A DNA stretch of 64,000 nucleotides from Sipunculus nudus (lineage: Eukaryota; Annelida; Sipuncula; Golfingiida; Sipunculidae): contig CM049311.1 of NCBI GenBank assembly GCA_026874595.1, positions 70,602,453 through 70,666,452 of the forward strand, in the 5' to 3' direction. Position 1 is the stretch's first letter. Each line of letters opens with the position of its first letter. The notes below the pieces were generated by a model, which did no database searches, was not told the DNA's origin, and saw nothing but the letters and a program-made list of their open reading frames with translations. Made by a program: the position numbers and the translations under genes. Below are positions 59,696 to 64,000 of this stretch, in pieces.

Positions 59696-60130
59696 AGATG
59701 CCCATTTACCTATCTTTAGAAAAAGAATTGTGACTTCTGATTTCCTAAGTTTATATTAATCATCTAAGGGTAATTTTGGGTTGTGAAAAGTTCTTATAAG
59801 GCCTTAGTGAAAGATATACTTGTTTGTCATTAAACACAATTATGTTAACAAACGGGAAAACATGTAATCTAAGGTGGAAGGTTACATATATGAGGTGGTA
59901 TAGAAAGGTCACTTGTTGCAAAACACCATTTGCAAAGCTCAGGCTTATCTGACCTGCTGCCAAATGCCCTTGTTGAATTATTCTGGTGGGCCCAAACATT
60001 TTATAAACATGTTGACATAAACAAAACAAGCAGCCTGTGTGTGGTGATATTCATGTTTCCTGGCCTATTTGTATAAAAGCTCCAAGGGATTACCTTTAGT
60101 TTATAAAATTCAGATAGGTGATTGGGCCCC
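59696..60130 (-). mobile_element. TTAA MITE, copy 2 (opposite strand)
   Basis: On the plus strand it begins TTAA (59692-59695) then AGATGCCCATTTACC, and ends GGTGATTGGGCCCC (60117-60130). Both ends are variants of copy 1 at 3429-3786. Reverse-complemented, the interior follows copy 1 through TTTATAAACTAA.GGTAATCC, GCAAA.GGTGTTTTGCAACAA and GTGACCTTTCTA. The right-hand TTAA is not intact. The 89-codon minus frame here shares a short repeat peptide with the frame in copy 1 (GVLQQVTFL), which comes from shared DNA and not from a gene. Confidence 0.7.
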
Positions 60131-63100
60131 AACAAACAGTTAAATTTATCATGTGCCAATACAAATTTAGATTGCACTTTTTTTATGTTGAGCCATATGT
60201 ATTAGCGTAATAACATAAAACAAAAAACTGTTGATTTTTTATATTTTTTTTCATATCTATAAACATGTTTAAAGGAATCAGTATAAAACTCATTCCAGCA
60301 TTACTTAAAATTAGCTGAGCAAAATCATAATCAGAAACAGTCTATGACAATACAGCTTCTGAACAGTCGACCATGAACCAGAAACATCCAGAGATCCTAA
60401 GATTACTGCATTTTTATTACTACAGGTTAAGGTACGCTTGTCAGATGATAGGACAAGAGATAACTGCATCCTTGAGGCATGCCAAGTGGAGTTAAATACG
60501 GATAAATAACATTAAATAAATATGGTGTTCCCTGTGCTCAAATAAATCCCTATAACGAAGCAGGATAAGCGGCAATTAACACACACATCTGAGGTATTTG
60601 TTGCAAACCTGGGAAGGATTTAGCAAGTGTTTAAACCCTCAGTAATCAGACTTTAATGCCAGTTTATCCGGTACAAATGAACCACAGTGCACTTTTTCTG
60701 TTCTTTTTTTCCTGAGAGGTCAGGAGGTTGGTACTTAGCAGGGGAGTTTGTTTTTATAAATGATGACAAGTTCATACAGGACACACTGTAGTATGTATCA
60801 AAAGGGATTGGGAGCATTTGTCTGGGGGACATTTATCTTGAAAATATTGCCCGAGGGAGTAATAGTCTACGAGATATAGGCCAAAAATAAGGGAAAACAA
60901 GCCTTGAATTTCAAATGAGTACTAATCTATTACATATGATATTGACTTCCAAATGATACTGATGTTTTTTTTATTTCCTGACTGTTGTCCAAGCATTGCA
61001 GGATCTAACAATACCTTTGTAATGTGCCTGGCTGCTTTGGTTGATTCAATCATAGTCTAATCTTCAAGGACACAGATCCTGAAGATTAACAATACACTAA
61101 TCCCAGTCCCAAAGTCAAATGGTCAGAGTGTCTGGTTACTGCTTCAGTCACTAGCAGGAAAAGGTTCAGCTCTGAGAGCGGCAGGCACAATCCCAAAGGG
61201 GAATTTTTGTTGTCTTAAGGAATAGAATTCAGATATATAGTTGACTACTGCTTCTTGGTAATGGTATCTGGTTTGGTCCAGTCTATATCAAAGACTGGTG
61301 TTATTACATTACCTGGGAACAGGTAATGACAGTGTATGTGATGAGCATGGTTGATTTTTCCAGGAGGAGCCAGTGGCATGCACATGTTTTAATCAGGGTT
61401 AGCTGCCCTATGATGATACCCGGGATACATTTCTGAAAGGAGTGCTTTCTGAGCTAAATGGAGAATTATATACATTCCTTAATAAATTAAAATTTTTGGT
61501 TCATCATGGAAATGATAAAAAAATAACTAGTCAAAATGATTGTCGTTTTAAATTCTGTTCTTATATTTATGTACCAAGTGTTAACATTATCTCACCAAGT
61601 TGGCAGCCATGATGAATGGTTATAGTCCAAATTCTCCTGACAGCCAAGATAATTAAAAATTATGCATATCCAATGCAAAAGTCTGCGGCATTCAATAACA
61701 CTGTATGGTCGGCAGGTCATTTATGATGCAGAAAAAGCAAATGGCCCCTTATGACGAACAAAAAAGTAGAGATCGCAGACCTCAGTTTAAGTTTAACATT
61801 GAAACAACATCAAATGGCATAGGTTGTTGATGTATGCATGATGGTGTGAATTCTGAATGCTAGGGGAAATCATGTTATCTGGTGAACCTAAAAATGTTTA
61901 ACATACATCAAAGTTCAATCGATACATCATCTGACCAACCTTGGCTCATCCATCAAGTATGGTGTCTCAAACAAATTTTCCCCGATCAAGGTTAAATCAT
62001 TTCATCTTGGTTTTTGGGTGTTCTCATTGGTCATTTAGCGTCCAAAAAGCCCATGACACTTCAAAAAGCTTCATCCCCCAAAGGGTATGTTATCAGGGCC
62101 TCACCCTTCACTGTAAAACACCATGTATGATTTATGACTTACGATGATTAGCCTCCACTCTTGTCTCTCAAAGATTACAATCGTTCTTTTATGTGAGGTG
62201 TGATAACAATAGTATATAGCAAGATCTCTTACCACCATCATCTTGTGGAAGAATAAAAAGAATAAAAGTACTTTTGCCCTTCTTGTGATTTTTGTTCATA
62301 TTTTTTTTGTTTTAAACTGAAAAATCTGCTTCTCAGTCAACTAAAAGAAGTTTCGTATGATTTAACAAAGTATTAAATGATAACTCAAATATGATCAAAT
62401 ATCAATTAATCTATTTTGAAATATCAACCCATATTTTTTTAAGCAAAGTTTTCTTTTCATAAACTAGCAACTTCCAATCTTATACCTTGACTAATGAAAA
62501 TATAGTTAATTACATAATTTTAAAATATATAATAATAACATATGTCTAAGATCCTTTTCCCTTGTTAGAAGATACTTCAGAAATACCAACCTGTCATCTT
62601 ACCTACACCTAAAAAAATTAATGTGAATTTATGCCTTGAAGGTGCAGCTCCTTTCCTTATCTTTTGCAAAAGTTCTCCTTATGAAATAGCATAGCAGAAT
62701 TTAATTACAAATCTCGGTCACTGGAGTGAAATAGTTACACAGGCGGCCAGAAAAAAAACAGGCTATGTATAGGCTAATATAGCTAGATGTCAAATGAATT
62801 TCCAAGTGTGGATAGCTTCTCGTTTCGTTATCTTGATCTCTGTCCATCCCATAATGTACATGGTCAAATGAAGAAGAACAGTTCTGAGGACATTATTATT
62901 TCTGAAAATGAACACTTGTTATGAGCTTCTATGATGACAAGGTATTCACAAGTGCATAAATATGAATCAACATGAGACATTTTCATTAAGAAAAGATAAG
63001 CCTGTTAATCCCTCCAGCATTCCACAATTATATCACTTGAAATGGATTCTTTCTTTACAGTGAACGTACCTATTTGAATGTGTTATGTGATCACAGTGTT

Positions 63101-63963
63101 CACCCTGACATTGAGCTAATAAATCCTAATACTCTGTCTTATCACAGTCTGACAATGGGAAAATAAGACAAGAAAGGTTATTTTCTTTTTCTGCAGTGCA
63201 ATCACATAACGTATTTCATACTGGTAAAGAATGTTCACTGCTACAAATCTGCCTAGGTAATCAGAGAAAGGATTAAGCTGCTAAAGTCTGATACGTTCAA
63301 CACAAGTGAAAAAGCTGTTCTGGGACATGCACAAAGCCAATCACCATTGATCATGTTAGCGGCTCACTTCCAGGTTTAAATGAGTAAATGATGCCATCTT
63401 AATTCAGTCGTTTATCTCTAATCAATCAGATGGGGATGAGTGACGACGTAGATGCTGACCTATCTCATTACGAAAATGACAACAAATTTCTAACTCTTTC
63501 CCCTGAATGCAACATTTCCTATTTTTTTTCTGACTAACAGCAGCACGGTAATATCTTATTATGGCAGGTTTCATTTAATGCCACACCATAATGGAAACTT
63601 ACTTGGCGATAATGAATATACACCTCAGGTCAATCATATCAGTTCATTTAATATTAGTTGGGCTAAATAATCTGAATTATTTCATCAGATCTATCTCCAC
63701 TGATATGGCTCTGAAGAGACAGAATCCATTATGTCAGTGTGAAGCTTTATGATCGTGCATCCTGTCTGTTCAAACCTTATTCCACTAACATCCTGAAGAT
63801 GGTCTTTCTTCCGTAAACAGGCAGAGTTTTTTCTGCAATATTAGGGTTTATCACGAAATCTACTTTACCAAGAGTACACTGGCATGATTTCAAATATCTT
63901 GATTGTAAAGTTTCAGTTGGTGCAAATTGGAGAAAATAAGCCTTAATTTCAACACACACTTAC
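60131..63963. other. Stretch without supported gene
   Basis: A+T-rich DNA. A weak tRNA-like pair (AAATGGTCAGAG near 61116 and GGTTCAGCTC at 61163) has tRNA-like spacing of 47 nt and could be an old SINE. No repeat with clear ends was seen. Confidence 0.35.
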
Positions 63964-64000
63964 CTTGGTTTTTTAACATGGAGAAAATGAACATTTCTTG
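63964..64000 (-). other. Possible minus-strand exon edge with consensus donor
   Basis: Read on the minus strand, CCAAG|GTAAGTG gives a full AG|GTAAGT donor at 63963. The 37 nt upstream are open in two frames and run off the window. About two such 8-mers are expected by chance on both strands of 64 kb, so this is weak. Confidence 0.2.

Noticed and set aside
3415-60029. Similar peptides (GVLQQVTFL) in frames at 3415-3753 and 59760-60029 suggesting a gene family
   Set aside because: Both frames lie in copies of the same TTAA MITE; the shared peptide follows from shared DNA.
61116-61175. tRNA-like box pair with tRNA spacing
   Set aside because: The B box matches only about seven of eleven positions and no cloverleaf is visible; kept only as a possible fossil SINE.

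Overview
This window looks like nuclear DNA of an animal, most likely a mollusc. The sequence is A+T-rich (about one third G+C by eye), no reading frame exceeds about 133 codons, and splice-like signals, minisatellites and non-autonomous transposons fill almost everything. The mollusc call is inference: it rests on several tandem-core elements carrying the palindrome GGTGGCGCCACC, which resemble the 'Pearl' elements described in bivalves and the DINE-1/Helentron-associated (HINE) elements of other animals. No bacterial-type genes, rRNA or CRISPR are present.

Only one gene end is reasonably supported. At 1326-1398 and 2007-2081 two phase-compatible exons, with consensus splice sites, a stop codon and a downstream AATAAA, look like the last two coding exons of a plus-strand gene that enters from the left. 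The rest (about 2.2-64 kb) is intergenic or intronic. Weaker gene hints are a G+C-balanced islet at 45.06-45.48 kb, a possible minus-strand exon at 35.82-35.99 kb and a consensus minus-strand donor at the right edge.

Layout: 2.46-2.85 kb, 11-bp-phased repeat; 3.43-3.79 kb, TTAA-flanked MITE with a diverged opposite copy at 59.69-60.13 kb; 5.7-6.3 kb, 156-bp repeats; 8.5-9.2 kb and 50.1-51.9 kb, two copies of one tandem-core element; 13.6-15.1 kb, a 65/70-bp minisatellite; 17.45-18.08 kb, a 27-bp minisatellite; 20.9-21.5 kb and 30.5-31.3 kb, two copies of a TA-flanked MITE; 23.1-26.9 kb, a large 55-bp minisatellite with a 995-bp higher-order repeat; 33.9 kb, a tRNA-like SINE head; 34.3-35.5, 37.8-38.8 and 39.5-41.1 kb, three further tandem-core elements of different sequence; 56.5-58.1 kb, a 27-bp minisatellite split by a 1.1-kb TA-flanked transposon.

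The main result is that four elements of unrelated sequence (at 34.3, 37.8, 39.5 and 50.1 kb), and probably a fifth family (29.5 and 55.9 kb, minus strand), share one plan. They start with ACTAGA, then have a small hairpin, then a 9-12-bp subterminal motif. A tandem-repeat core and usually a CGG/CGGA microsatellite follow. The 3' end is a hairpin whose last arm is the inverse of the 5' subterminal motif. This is what non-autonomous rolling-circle (Helentron-like) elements are expected to look like, and here several sequence families of one structural class sit within 50 kb.
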